64,000 nucleotides of DNA from Hevea brasiliensis (taxonomy: Eukaryota; Streptophyta; Magnoliopsida; Malpighiales; Euphorbiaceae). Under the pieces are notes generated by a model, which saw only the letters and a list, made by a program, of their open reading frames with translations, had not been told where the DNA came from and did not search any database. Positions within the stretch are counted from its first letter, which is position 1; every line of letters starts with the position of its first letter. The DNA is taken from NCBI RefSeq assembly GCF_030052815.1, contig NC_079496.1, forward strand, positions 44,603,593 through 44,667,592. Reading direction: 5' to 3'. Made by a program: the position numbers and the translations under genes. This document shows, in pieces, positions 11,217 through 23,273 of the stretch.

Positions 11217-12377
11217 TGAAAGGAGCGGAAGCATGAAAAATATAAGTTTAGATCATTGAATTCAAAATTTTTCTTCTTGGGTCTCATACATCATGCAAGA
11301 TTCACTATTTACCTATTTGATTTCAATGTTCAATAGCATATTAAAACACTTTTAATATGTTTTTGGATCTATATTTGCCATTTAAGATTTTAGAATTAAC
11401 AGATTAATTCATTAGAACCCTAGATTAAATTAAGAACATGTGCACTAACCTTTTGATGCACTGTTGATGTGTTTGGTACCTTTGGGAAGCACCTAGGACA
11501 CTAGATGTTGTCCCTCTAGCTTGTCCACATCAAGATCACTAATGGCAGCCCCTTGAATAGCTTCTCAAGCCTTTCAAATCAATTAGAAATTGAGGTTTTG
11601 CCTTTTAGAGAGATTACAGATGTATATAGGACACTAGAAACGATTTCTAGCAATTTTAATTCAAGAGAATATTGGCAATTCTCTTTGAATTGATGAGAGA
11701 TGAAGAAGAAGAGAGGAGAGAGTCTCTTTGGGTGGTGGCACACAATGAGAGAAATCAGATTGTTCTTTTACTCTTTCATAACATCACATTATATAATTAG
11801 GTCATCACTTAAAACCCTTCCCATATGTCATCTTCTCATTGGCTCTTAGTTTAATTGACCCAATCACATTGTGCCTAGTGTCAAATCTAGATTTAATCTT
11901 GACTTTGATCATCTTACATAATTAAAAGACAAATGGCAAGCTTATGTGTAGTGCCATGTGTCACCATTTCATGGTGCCACATGTCATCCTGTAAAATGAC
12001 TAAATTACCCTTGTATCTTAATTTTGAGTTCTCAACCCAAAATAATTATTTATCCTTTTCTAATCAATTTATATCAAATATAAATTAATTAATTAATCTC
12101 TATTACTTAATTTCTCATTATTAAATTCATATTTAAATACTTTAAATATAAATTTAACTTATACTATACATATAATAACCTAGATTTGATTTCAAGCCAT
12201 GCTAGGGACTTTGCAATCTAATTGCAAACCAAACCTATTTAATTAATCAATTAAACTTTTTAACTAATTAATTAAATCACATTTAACTTGATGATTACTT
12301 ATGTATGTGTGTGACTCACTAGGCTCATCACTAATTAGCAACTCTTAACATCATCAAAACTCTTTCTTACCATAAAT
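11217..12377 (-). repeat. Copia-type LTR, left part
   Basis: AT-rich and non-coding. It contains GA/CT-rich DNA at 11700-11740 and the original copy of a 20-base sequence (11319-11338) that reappears as filler at the array junction. The family-A array follows. Confidence 0.7.
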
Positions 12378-12397
12378 GATTTCAATGTTCAATAGCA
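12378..12397. repeat. 20-base templated filler at the array's left junction
   Basis: GATTTCAATGTTCAATAGCA is an exact copy of 11319-11338, about 1.06 kb away, joined to LTR position 731 through a 4-base overlap (AGCA, 12394-12397). This is typical of end joining with templated synthesis. The first ~730 bases of the left LTR are missing. Confidence 0.75.
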
Positions 12398-15044
12398 CCT
12401 TCACGCCATATTTCCACTTAAATTCTTTCATTAAACTTGGTCCACACCTCTTGGGCAGATTATAGAGAACAAAAAGGAAGAGATTTGGTGAAGTTTTGAT
12501 AAGCTCCAAAAGTTGTAAGTGTCCAAAACCTCTCCCTTGCTTTAGTAAAGCTTGTGTTTAGGTTGAGGTGAGTGTTTTGGTGAAGAGAAATGAAAGAAAT
12601 AGTGAGAAATGGACTTGTCCATTTTCAGCAGCCATGAACCCTTGTTGAGCTTGAGTTATTTTTACTTCTAGTGAATGAAAATGAAGGTTGATTAATTCAA
12701 ATGAAAGTTGTAGTAAGTTTGTGCATAAGTATGTGCATGTAGTGTTTAGATTAAAGGTGTGAAATGGAACCTTGATGACTTGAGCAAACTGCCATGTTTG
12801 GCAGCCCCTAATAACATGAATTTGTGTGTGAACATGTGGTTATTAATGATATATGTTAATGTTAAATTGTGGGCAGCAAGTGTAAGTGATATTGAAGTAT
12901 GAATATGTTGAAGTATATGTGTAATATTAACATTGAAGTATGTTGAATTTGGGTGGGTGTAAATATTGAAGTTTAATGGTGTATTGTGTGCCTTGTGCAC
13001 TTGAGTATTCTGCCCAGAATTTTTGCTGGAATTGTGTACAATATATTTATGGAAGTGTTGTTGATTGAATATTGTAGTAATGAGGAGGAGAAGGAACATC
13101 AAATTGGGAGTGTATGTGCTTTGTGCAGGTTGTGTATTGGAGGCAGCACCTAAATTAGGCCATAAGTGCCAAACTATGAACCCAATTGGTATGAGGCCAA
13201 TATGGGGTGAAACTAGACACCAAATAGGCCAACTTTCATGCAGAAATGTTGTCAAAATTCTGCCTAGAAACTGACATTAAAAAGTGACCAAATCCGGATT
13301 AGTGCATTTGAGGCCTAAAAACTAACCATTTGGGCAGTAGTTAGTGTTTAGGCCATAACTCACTCAAAACAGGTCCAATTGACTTGAAATTTTGACCATG
13401 AATAGTTAAGACCTATATCTACAAGTCTTATGAAGACACCAAAGCCCAGAAATGACCAGAACCAAGTCAAATGGCTTGCACAAGTTCGGACACAAAACTG
13501 CCGAACCAAAAGTGACCTAAAAATTGACCAAATTGTGCACTAAAAGTGCAATCTGTCCAGCTTTAGCAAATTGACCATATCTTGGTCTACACAACTCGGA
13601 ATGACCTGAAATTTTGCTCCACGTGCAATAAGACATAGAGCTACAATTTTTCTTCTTTGACCAAAAGCTAAAAACCAAGGGAAATAGGACTTTAAGCTAG
13701 ACCAATCTAGCACACAAAAATTGAGAATTTGACATTTTGCATACAGTGATGCTTGAAGCATTTTGGCAATGAATGCCAACTTGTAAAAATGGTAAATTGC
13801 ACTATATTGGCAGCATATTGAGATATAAATTGTGACATATTGATGCTAGAAACAACTTATCCATATTACCTAAAAAGATCAACATATGCATTGACTTGTG
13901 AATTATATAATAGTTAGTAAACTCCAAAAATTGAAGAATTAAACAATTAATTAATAATGTGCCCTAGTTTGCCTAGTTGACTAGTATGGATAGGTTGGCA
14001 TGCCAATAGGATTCTGACAGCAGTTCTGTAAATGGCTTCATGCCATACCGTGTTTTTACTGATTTATTATCAGACTTGTGACTTTAATAGTCTACGGCTA
14101 TACATATTGTGTATTTATTTTTGGCTTATCGCCAGATTGACTATATGGCTTTTTAGCCACGTTATTTGCACACCGGGAGACACTTTGTGACCGATGGTGT
14201 GACGGCCCGAGGTACTAGGTACCCAGTGCTAGTATATCCGTTTATCCAGTCTGGTCAGTATATAGGCTACACGGGCAGTAATTCAAGTACTATTAAATTC
14301 AAATACCTAAATTCAGTCTACTGACATACAGCACCACCAAAAATTTGTAAACACTTTATTTACTTTATTTTAGTATATATTTCTTTATATTTGGCACCAC
14401 TAAGCAAAATTGCTTAGCGCGTTGCTTTTGTAACGCGTAGGTATTGGAGATACAGCTGGGGAGCCCAGCAGACCTACGACCAGGTGAGACGTCAGATCTG
14501 CACAGGAGTCCAGAGTCATCTGCACTGCATTGCATACATGGTAGGACTTAGGATATCTTGTATTTTATACTTTTGTTGTATATTTGAAATTCAGCCCTGT
14601 ATTTTATAATGTTATGAAAGCTCTAAGGTTTCTAATATTTTGTACATATTAAATAACATAGAAATTTTCTATATATATTTAAATTATTATGGAGTGTATT
14701 ATGGAACTGTTTAATGACTGTAAAAGTCTATTGACTTTACTGAGAAATAGAGACTGTGAAATATTTGAGATTTTGATATCATAATATTAAACTGTTTTCA
14801 ACAGGTTTGGAAGGACAGTTTGTCCTAAATATAGACGGCACCTTGCCAAATTTTTATTACTAGTCTTGAAACACTGATTTTAACAAAGTATGACAATAGT
14901 ATCAACATGATATGAATATTACATAAATGACTTCTTAAAATCAAATTGAGTTCAAGAAATGAGATAATCACATACTAGGTGTTAAAGACGCCGTGTGTAG
15001 CATGCCTTGCTCGGCTATACTGTAGATGGGTAAGGGGTGTTACA
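12394..15044 (+). repeat. Family-A LTR1, 5'-truncated
   Basis: Matches LTR2 from 20494 onwards and ends GGGGTGTTACA. The first ~730 bases, including the TATA-like box and the TG terminus, are missing, so it cannot drive its own transcript or be integrated. It carries the three ~95-base modules (about 13160-13250, 13350-13445 and 13570-13665) and the stem-loop pair at 14400-14437. The block at 14981-15000 reads AAAGACGCC where the others read CCGGCACGCC, a probable base-call artefact. The conserved frames (169, 69 and 79 codons) recurring in all four LTRs are simply repeated non-coding DNA. Confidence 0.9.
14400..14437 (+). other. Tandem stem-loop, LTR1
   Basis: CTAAGCAA / TTGCTTAG (14400-14417) followed by CGCGTT / AACGCG (14418-14437). 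Confidence 0.7.
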
Positions 15045-15049
15045 TTTAG

Positions 15050-15061
15050 TGGTATCAGAGC
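15050..15061 (+). other. Primer binding site (initiator Met tRNA type), copy 1
   Basis: TGGTATCAGAGC, five bases (TTTAG) after the LTR end. It matches the usual plant primer site complementary to the 3' end of initiator Met tRNA. Confidence 0.9.
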
Positions 15062-15173
15062 ACGGTTTAGGCGTTTCTGGACCTAGATAGATTGCACATC
15101 ATGCATTGCATTGTAAGTGTTAAGATGACTCTAATGCAGATCTTTTGATTTGTTTTGTTATTTTGATCATAAT

Positions 15174-16300
15174 ATGGACTCCACATCGCAGAGAGCGGTC
15201 GATGAGGAAGTGGAAAGTCATGCTCCATCTATGGTGAACCAGAGACAGAGGGAACCTGTTCCACCAAGACTAAAATGCATCACCACATTTCAAAGAAATG
15301 GTGAGTTCTTTAGACAGATGGCGGGAGTTATGCCACCACCACCACCTCCACATCAAAAATCTCATATGAAGAGACTCGGAAGTTTGGAGCAAAGGGACTT
15401 TCTGGGCAAAAGAGAAGATGATTCTCACACGGTGAAACCGGTTGGACAGAATGGAAGAGTCTTGAAACAACTTCATTGTACTCAGGCAGAATTTGGAAGT
15501 CTTTGTATCACTATTGCAGGATGATGCATACCAGTGGTGGGATACAATAACTAGTGAGGTGCCACCAGAACAGATAACTTGGGATTTCTTTCTCACTGAG
15601 TTTAGAAAGAAGTATGTGGGCATGTATACTTGGAAGAGAAGAGAAGGGAGTTTATTACCCTACGCCAGAGACAGCTGACAGTGGCTGAATATGAAAGAGA
15701 ATTTGTCAGACTGAGCCGCTATGGGCGGGAAATAGTCCCTAATGAGGCAGAAAGATGCAAGAGATTTGAGGAAGGACTCAATGATAACATTAAAGTAATG
15801 ATTAAAGCCTTGGGGATTACAGAGTTTGCCAAGTTAGTGGAAGCTGCACTGAAGGTTGAAAAAGTTAGAATGAATGAGCGTAATGTATGGGACAGATACA
15901 GAAAAGGTCAGGGTCAGACCGGTACATCTTCTGCCCCTAGTAAGAAATTCAGAGGTTCGCCTACTCAAAGTTTTAGTAGAGCACCAAGTCAGGGTCAGTC
16001 ACAGAGGCCCAAATCTCAGTTTGCACCAAGGAGAGGCCAGTCCACCCCTTCAATGGCTAGCTCTCCAGGGACAGGGTACAGGGGACCAGCCCCAACGGTA
16101 TCTGTTGCTTGCCCACATTGCCAAAAATGACATAAGGGTGAATGTTGGAGGATGACAGGTGCTTGTTTACGGTGTGGATCTACAGACCACCTAGTCCGAG
16201 ATTGTCCTCGCAGAACTGCTACATCCACTCCAGTATCAATCGATAGGCTGCCCCTCGGCTCCAAGGGGTAGAAGGTCGTAAGGCCGAGGTGCATTTCACG
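15174..16300 (+). pseudogene. gag, family A copy 1 (broken)
   Basis: Structural protein that would form the cytoplasmic particle and bind the element RNA. The ATG at 15174 (MDSTSQRAVDEEVESHAPS) is preferred over an upstream in-frame TTG. A proline run (PPPPPPHQK) is followed by the capsid-like domain with DDAYQWWDTITSEVP and ITWDFFLTEFRKKYVG. The frame then shifts; the next segment (REFITLRQRQLTVAEYEREF) is in another frame in all three copies. A basic, Ser/Gln-rich stretch precedes two zinc knuckles. The first (CPHCQK) runs into a TGA where an Arg codon is expected. The second (CLRCGSTDHLVRDCP, from about 16164) is a perfect C-x2-C-x4-H-x4-C. Extra damage at 15230-15500 and 16240-16320 is concentrated at CAG/CTG/CCG. 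Confidence 0.9.
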
Positions 16301-16318
16301 TAAAACACAGACGTAACT

Positions 16319-17641
16319 GTGGAGAGAGCAAAAGGCAGAAAACCAGCCAGAGCCTATGCTATAAGGGCACAAGAGGAACATGATGCTCTAGATGTTATCA
16401 AGGGTACGTTCCTCCTTTATAATACTTCTGTGCATGTATTAGTGGATCCTGGATCTACTCATTCATATATTTGTATCAAGCTGCCCGTAGAAAAGGGAAT
16501 ACCAGTGGAGGAAAGTGACCAAGGCATCCTGGTCACAAATCCGCTAGGCCACAGTGTGGTAGTAAACAAGGTGTATAAGGGCTGTCCATTGAAGATTCAA
16601 GGGAAAGAGTTCTCAGCAGACTTAATCGAATTGCCTTTCCATGAGTTTGATGTGATTTTGGGAATGGACTGGTTATCCCATCATCAGGCAATAGTAGATT
16701 GTAAATTGAAGAGAATCTCTCTAAAAACTGCTGAGAACGAAGAAATAATAGTAGTGGGTGAAAGGATGATTTCTTGTCCAATGTCATCTCGATTCTGATT
16801 GTAAGGAGATGGTTGAGAAAAGGGTGTGAAACCTATCTTGCACACGTGGTTGACACTAGCGGTAAACTTAACTTGTCTAACATACCCACAATGAAGGGAT
16901 TTCTCCGAGGTATTTCTGAGGAATTGCCTAGTTTACCACCGTAAAGGGAAGTTGAATTTGCTATTGAGATTATGCTGCACACCCAATTTCAATTACTCAG
17001 TATAGGATGGCTTTCTTTGAATTGAAAGAGTTAAAAATCCAGTGCAAGAATTACTAGACAAGGGGTTCATACGCGATGTGTCACCGTGGGGAGCTCGATC
17101 GCTTGTAAAGAAGAAAGATGGGACACTGAGGTTATGTGTTGACTACCGGCAGTTAAACAGAGTAACAGTGAAGAACAAGTATCCATTGCCTAGAATTGAC
17201 GATCTGTTTGATCAGTTGAAGGGAGCCGGTGTGTTTTCTAAGATTGATTTCAGATCAGGGTATCATCAGCTAAGGGTTAAGGATGCAGATGTGCCTAAGA
17301 CTGCATTTAGAACCCGGTATGGGCATTATGAATTCCTGGTGATGCCATTTGGGTTAACAAACGCTCCAGCAACATTCATGGACCTTATCAACCGTATCTT
17401 CCATCCATACTTAGATCGGTTCGTAGTGGTCTTCATTGATGACATCCTGGTGTATTCCAAGGATAAAGCAGAACATGATGAGCATTTGAGAATTATTTTG
17501 CAGACTCTAAAAGAGAAGAAATTGTATGCTAAATTGTCCAAGTGTGAGTTCTGGTTAAATGAGATTGCATTCCTTGGACATGTAGTATCAGCTGAAGGGA
17601 TTAGAGTGGATCCCAAGAAGATTGAAGCAGTGATGGAATGA
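16319..17641 (+). pseudogene. Protease and reverse transcriptase, family A copy 1
   Basis: The aspartic protease active site DPGSTHSY begins at 16444 and its C-terminal [10 protein letters not shown] lies near 16650. Frame damage between 16760 and 17090 interrupts the protease-RT linker. RT then reads cleanly from about 17042: [16 protein letters not shown], the fingers/palm segment with [23 protein letters not shown], and the catalytic FIDD box at 17432-17443. The frame ends at TGA 17639-17641 (after EAVME), where family members normally carry Trp; all three array copies share this stop. RT would copy the element RNA to DNA in the particle. Confidence 0.9.
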
Positions 17642-19733
17642 AAGCCTCCCAAAAATACAACTAAGATCAGAAGTTTCTTGGGGTTAGCTGGATATTATTG
17701 AAGATTTGTAAAGGGATTTTCCCTGATAACTGCTCCAATGACCAAATTACTACACAAGAATATGAAATTTAACTGGAATGACAAGTGTCAAGCCAGTTTT
17801 GAGAGGCTGAAGGCTATGTTGACAGAGGCACCAGTGTTAACACAGCCAATGTCTGGAAAAGACTTTGTAGTCTACAGTGATGCCTCACACAATGGGTTAG
17901 GGTGTGTACTCATGCAAGAAGGGAAAGTGATTGCATATGCTTCCAGGCAGTTAAGGCCACATGAAAAGAATTTCCCAACTCATGATTTGGAGTTAGCAGC
18001 AATTATCTTCGCATTGAAGATATGGAGGCATTACTTGTATGGAGAAAAATGCTACATATACACAGACCATAAGAGTCTGAAGTATCTGCCAACCCAGAAG
18101 GAACTTAATTTGAGACAGAGGCGATGGATTGAATTCCTAAAAGATTATGATTATGTAATTGACTACCACCCTGGGAAGGCAAATGTAGTCGCTGATGCTT
18201 TAAGCAGAAAATCTATTGTAGCATTAAGATCTCTGAATGCCCAACTATCCTTAACTCATGATGGAGTTATTTTGGCTGAGTTGCAAGTGAAGCCGAATCT
18301 GTTACAATAGATACAGGATGGGCAGAAGACAGATGGGAAATTAATGGCTGTTATGGGCAAAATCACTGAGGGGAAGGAAACTGAATATGAAGTGAAAGAA
18401 AATAGGTGCCTGTACTATAAAGAAAGAGTGTGTATTCCAGATGATAAAGAATTGAAAATCAGTATTATGAAAGAAGCACATAACAGTGTGTATGCTATGC
18501 ACCCAGGAAGCACAAAAATGTACCATGACCTGAAACTCCAATATTGGTGGCCAGGTATGAAGAAGGACATAGTTGACCATGTAACTAGATGCTTGACCTG
18601 TCAACAAGTCAAAGCAGAACATCAAGTTCCATCAGGTTTGTTGCAGCCCATAAACATACCTGAATGGAAATGGGACCGAGTCACTATGGACTTTGTCAGT
18701 GGTCTACCTCTCACTCAGAAGAAGCATGATGCAGTATGGGTGATTGTGGATAGGTTGACCAAATCAGCACATTTTCTGCCAGTTAGAACTGACTACTCAC
18801 TGGAAAAGCTAGCAGAATTGTACATCAGTGAGATAGTTAGACTACATGGAATTCCACTTTCCATTATATCTTATAGAGACCCGAGGTTTACATTTAGATT
18901 TTGGAAGAAATTACAAGAATCCTTGGGCACACAACTCCATTTTCGTATGGCTTTTCATCCTCAGACGGATGGACAGTCAGAAAGAATAATCCAGGTCCTC
19001 GAGGATATGCTGAGAAGTTGTGTTATTGAGTTTGAGGGAAGTTGGGACAGATACCTTCCACTGGCAGAATTTGCATATAATAATAGCTATCAAGCTAGCA
19101 TACAGATGGCACCCTATGAAGCACTGTATGGGAGAAAATGCAGAACACCTGTATGTTGGACTGAATTGGGTGAAGATAAGCTAGTGGGGCTGCACTGATA
19201 AAGCAGAGGAAAAGGTGAAACTGATAAAGGCCAATTTAAAAGTTGCCTCAAACCGACAGAAATCTTATGCTGACTTGAGGAGAAAAGACATTGAGTATGA
19301 AGTTAGCGAAAAGGTATTTCTCAAAGTATTGAGATTCGGGAAAGTGTTGAGATTCGGGAAAAAGGGAAAATTAAGCCCTAGGTTCATTGGCCCATATGAA
19401 GTTATTGAACGTGTGGGACCAGTAGCCTACAGATTAGCCTTACCACCTGAGCTGGACAAGATACATAATGTGTTCCATGTCTCGATGCTCAGAAGATACA
19501 GATCAGATCCTTCACATGTCATCTCAGCAGAAGAAATTGTGGTACAACCTGACCTGACATATGAAGAAGAACCAATTAAAATCTTGGCACGAGAGGTAAA
19601 AGAGCTCAGAAACAAGACAATTCCACTAGTGAAAATCCTATGGAGACACCACAACACGGAAGAGGCAATATGGGAGAGCGAGGAGACAATGAGACAACAG
19701 TTCCCTCAACTCTTCACATCAGGTAAATTTTGA
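17642..19733 (+). pseudogene. RNase H, integrase and chromodomain-like tail, family A copy 1
   Basis: After the TGA at 17639, a second TGA at 17699-17701 interrupts GYY_RFVKGF; it is shared by all copies. RNase H follows ([41 protein letters not shown]), then TAG at 18307-18309, unique to this copy. Integrase reads openly from 18344 to 19198: the zinc-binding histidines (AHNSVYAMHPG) and CLTCQQ, core MDFVSGLP, then ISYRDPRF and HPQTDGQSER. The Asp of SDRD is Tyr, removing the second DDE residue. A frame break near 19185 precedes the C-terminal domain (19215-19733), with a small internal repeat (VLRFGKVLRFGK), LSPRFIGPYEV and the tail LREVKELRN..LWRHHNTEEAIWE-type chromodomain. Confidence 0.9.
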
Positions 19734-19750
19734 TGACGAAATTTTTATTT

Positions 19751-19762
19751 AGAGGGGAAGAG
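19751..19762 (+). other. Polypurine tract, copy 1
   Basis: AGAGGGGAAGAG, one base before LTR2. Confidence 0.88.
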
Positions 19763-20370
19763 TTGTAACATCCCCATCAGACGTGTTCTCAGACGTTCGA
19801 TTGTTCGATAGTCAAATAACAGTCCAGGCAAGTTAGGATATTTGGAACTACACTTCGGTGATAGTGAACAGACATATAATGATGAAATAAATAAAAAGAA
19901 AATACAAGAAAAATACAAACAAAAATGAAAGAGAGAAAATGATGCTAAGTTAAGCAATGGCACCATGATGGTAATCAAGACCGGAAGGCCGTTGTCGAGG
20001 CCATGAAACCCTCGACTTTAATTTTGAGACATAAATAAAAGTTTATTGAAATGTAATTGACACTAGAAACATCAAAGAAAAATTAATAGATTAGTACAAA
20101 GAAAAGCGAAAAATCGAGAGCAGACAAAAATCCAGATAGAAAAAAATTGGGAATATACCCCGAAGGGGGGTATTTTGGTCATTTTACACCTAGAGTTGCC
20201 TTTTGACCTCAATGTCCATTAAAAATAAATGATATTACACTTTATAAATGTCTTAAAAATTAAAATTGTGGTACATTATATTAATAGTGCAAGAAATGGG
20301 GTATAAAGTGAATAATTAAAATCTTAACATATAAAATTACTTAATTAAAAGTGAGTGGGGCACTAAGGGG

Positions 20371-20378
20371 TATTTAAA
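20371..20378 (+). promoter_or_regulatory. TATA-like box, LTR2
   Basis: TATTTAAA, followed about 30-40 bases later by a pyrimidine-rich start region (TTCTGCATCATCTTCTCC). It is the same in LTR3 and LTR4 and deleted from LTR1. Confidence 0.5.
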
Positions 20379-22500
20379 CACCTAAAAGACATGTGTATGT
20401 CCACTAAACACTTCAGTTTTCTGCATCATCTTCTCCAGCCGAAATGGACCACCATGAAAACACCATGGGCAAAGCTTCCAAATCTCTCATGCAAGCACCT
20501 TCACGCCATATTTCCACTTAAATTCTTTCATTAAACTTGGTCCACACCTCTTGGGCAGAGTATAGAGAACAAACAGGAAGAGATTTGGTGAAGTTTTGAT
20601 AAGCTCCAAAAGTTGTAAGTGTCCAAAACCTCTCCCTTGCTTTAGTAAAGCTTGTGTTTAGGTTGAGGTGAGTGTTTTGGTGAAGAGAAATGAAAGAAAT
20701 AGTGAGAAATGGACTTGTCCATTTTCGGCAGCCATGAACCCTTGTTGAGCTTGAGTTATTTTTACTTCTAGTGAATGAAAATGAAGGTTGATTAATTCAA
20801 ATGAAAGTTGTAGTAAGTTTGTGCATAAGTATGTGCATGTAGTGTTTAGATTAAAGGTGTGAAATGGAACCTTGATGCCTTGAGCAAACTGCCATGTTTG
20901 GCAGCCCCTAATAGCATGAATTTGTGTGTGAACATGTGGTTATTAATGATATATGTTAATGTTAAATTGTGGGCAGCAAGTGTAAGTGATATTGAAGTAT
21001 GAATATGTTGAAGTATATGTGTAATATTAACATTGAAGTATGTTGAATTTGGGTGGGTGTAAATATTGAAGTTTAATGGTGTATTGTGTGCCTTGTGCAC
21101 TTGAGTATTCTGCCCAGAATTTTTGCTGGAATTGTGTACAATATATTTATGGAAGTGTTGTTGATTGAATATTGTAGTAATGAGGAGGAGAAGGAACATC
21201 AAATTGGGAGTGTATGTGCTTTGTGCAGGTTGTGTATTGGAGGCAGCACCTAAATTAGGCCATAAGTGCCAAACTATGAACCCAATTGGTATGAGGCCAA
21301 TATGGGGTGAAACTAGACACCAAATAGGCCAACTTTCATGCAGAAATGTTGTCAAAATTCTGCCTAGAAACTGACATTAAAAAGTGACCAAATCCGGATT
21401 AGTGCATTTGAGGCCTAAAAACTAACCATTTGGGCAGTAGTTAGTGTTTAGGCCATAACTCACTCAAAACAGGTCCAATTGACTTGAAATTTTGACCATG
21501 AATAGTTAAGACCTATATCTACAAGTCTTATGAAGACACCAAAGCCCAGAAATGACCAGAACCAAGTCAAATGGCTTGCACAAGTTCGGACACAAAAACT
21601 GCCGAACCAAAAGTGACCTAAAAATTGACCAAATTGTGCACTAAAAGTGCAATCTGTCCAGCTTTAGCAAATTGACCATATCTTGGTCTACACAACTCGG
21701 AATGACCTGAAATTTTGCTCCACGTGCAATAAGACATAGAGCTACAATTTTTCTTCTTTGACCAAAAGCTAAAAACCAAGGGAAATAGGACTTTAAGCTA
21801 GACCAATCTAGCACACAAAAATTGAGAATTTGACATTTTGCATACAGTGATGCTTGAAGCATTTTGGCAATGAATGCCAACTTGTAAAAATGGTAAATTG
21901 CACTATATTGGCAGCATATTGAGATATAAATTGTGACATATTGATGCTAGAAACAACTTATCCATATTACCTAAAAAGATCAACATATGCATTGACTTGT
22001 GAATTATATAATAGTTAGTAAACTCCAAAAATTGAAGAATTAAACAATTAATTAATAATGTGCCCTAGTTTGCCTAGTTGACTAGTATGGATAGGTTGGC
22101 ATGCCAATAGGATTCTGACAGCAGTTCTGTAAATGGCTTCATGCCATACTGTGTTTTTACGGTTTATTATGCTGCACTGTGACTTTAATAGTCTACGGCT
22201 ATACATATTGTGTATTTATTTTTGGCTTATCGCCAGATTGACTATATGGCTTTTTAGCCACGTTATTTGCACACCGGGAGACACTTTGTGACCGATGGTG
22301 TGACGGCCCGAGGTACTAGGTACCCAGTGCTAGTATATCCGTTTATCCAGTCTGGTCAGTATATAGGCTACACGGGCAGTAATTCAAGTACTATTAAATT
22401 CAAATACCTAAATTCAGTCTACTGACATACAGCACCACCAAAAATTTGTAAACACTTTATTTACTTTATTTTAGTATATATTTCTTTATATTTGGCACCA

Positions 22501-22538
22501 CTAAGCAAAATTGCTTAGCGCGTTGCTTTTGTAACGCG
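22501..22538 (+). other. Tandem stem-loop, LTR2
   Basis: CTAAGCAA / TTGCTTAG (22501-22518) and CGCGTT / AACGCG (22519-22538), preceded by CACCA and followed by TAGGT. Confidence 0.7.
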
Positions 22539-23149
22539 TAGGTATTGGAGATACAGCTGGGGAGCCCAGCAGACCTACGACCGGGTGAGACGTCAGATCT
22601 GCACAGGAGTCCAGAGTCATCTGCACTGCATTGCATACATGGTAGGACTTAGGATATCTTGTATTTTATACTTTTGTTGTATATTTGAAATTCAGCCCTG
22701 TATTTTATAATGTTATGAAAGCTCTAAGGTTTCTAATATTTTGTACATATTAAATAACATAGAAATTTTCTATATATATTTAAATTATTATGGAGTGTAT
22801 TATGGAACTGTTTAATGACTATAAAAGTCTATTGACTTTACTGAGAAATAGAGACTGTGAAATATTTGAGATTTTGATATCATAATATTAAACTGTTTTC
22901 AACAGGTTTGGAAGGACAGTTTGTCCTAAATATAGACGGCACCTTGCCAAATTTTTATTACCAGTCTTGAAACACTGATTTTAACAAAGTATGACAATAG
23001 TATCAACATGATATGAATATTACATAAATGACTTCTTAAAATCAAATTGAGTTCAAGAAATGAGATAATCACAGACTAGGTGTTCCGGCACGCCGTGTAG
23101 CATGCCTTGCTCGGCTATACTGTAGATGGGTAAGGGGTGTTACATTTAG

Positions 23150-23161
23150 TGGTATCAGAGC
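23150..23161 (+). other. Primer binding site, copy 2
   Basis: TGGTATCAGAGC, five bases after LTR2. Confidence 0.9.
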
Positions 23162-23273
23162 ACGGTTTAGGCGTTTCTGGACCTAGATAGATTGCACATC
23201 ATGCATTGCATTGTAAGTGTTAAGATGACTCTAATGCAGATCTTTTGATTTGTTTTGTTATTTTGATCATAAT

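Larger units (their letters stand above)
19764..23144 (+). repeat. Family-A LTR2 (shared)
   Basis: TGTAACATCCCC to GGGGTGTTACA, 3381 bases. It serves as 3' LTR of copy 1 and 5' LTR of copy 2. TATA-like box at 20371-20378, pyrimidine-rich leader after 20410, three modules (about 21260-21350, 21450-21545 and 21670-21765) and stem-loops at 22501-22538. The first 400 bases show the CTG/CAG-type corruption relative to LTR3 (for example ATCAGACG for ACTGTACG near 19782). Confidence 0.92.

Noticed and set aside
12746..13274. Conserved 169-, 69- and 79-codon frames recurring near 12.7-13.8, 20.8-21.9, 29.0-30.0 and 37.1-38.1 kb
   Set aside because: They recur because the LTR recurs. They lie on both strands of the same DNA, have no homologous frame in the diverged LTR at 4207-7584 and no recognisable domain.
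15050..15061. Met-tRNA-like sequence as a possible tRNA gene
   Set aside because: Only the 12-base primer complement is present at each site, with no cloverleaf around it.
16260..16320. Apparent diverged gag-protease linker in copies 1 and 2 as true sequence evolution
   Set aside because: Differences from copy 3 follow the CAG/CTG/CCG miscall pattern, so they are more likely sequencing artefacts.
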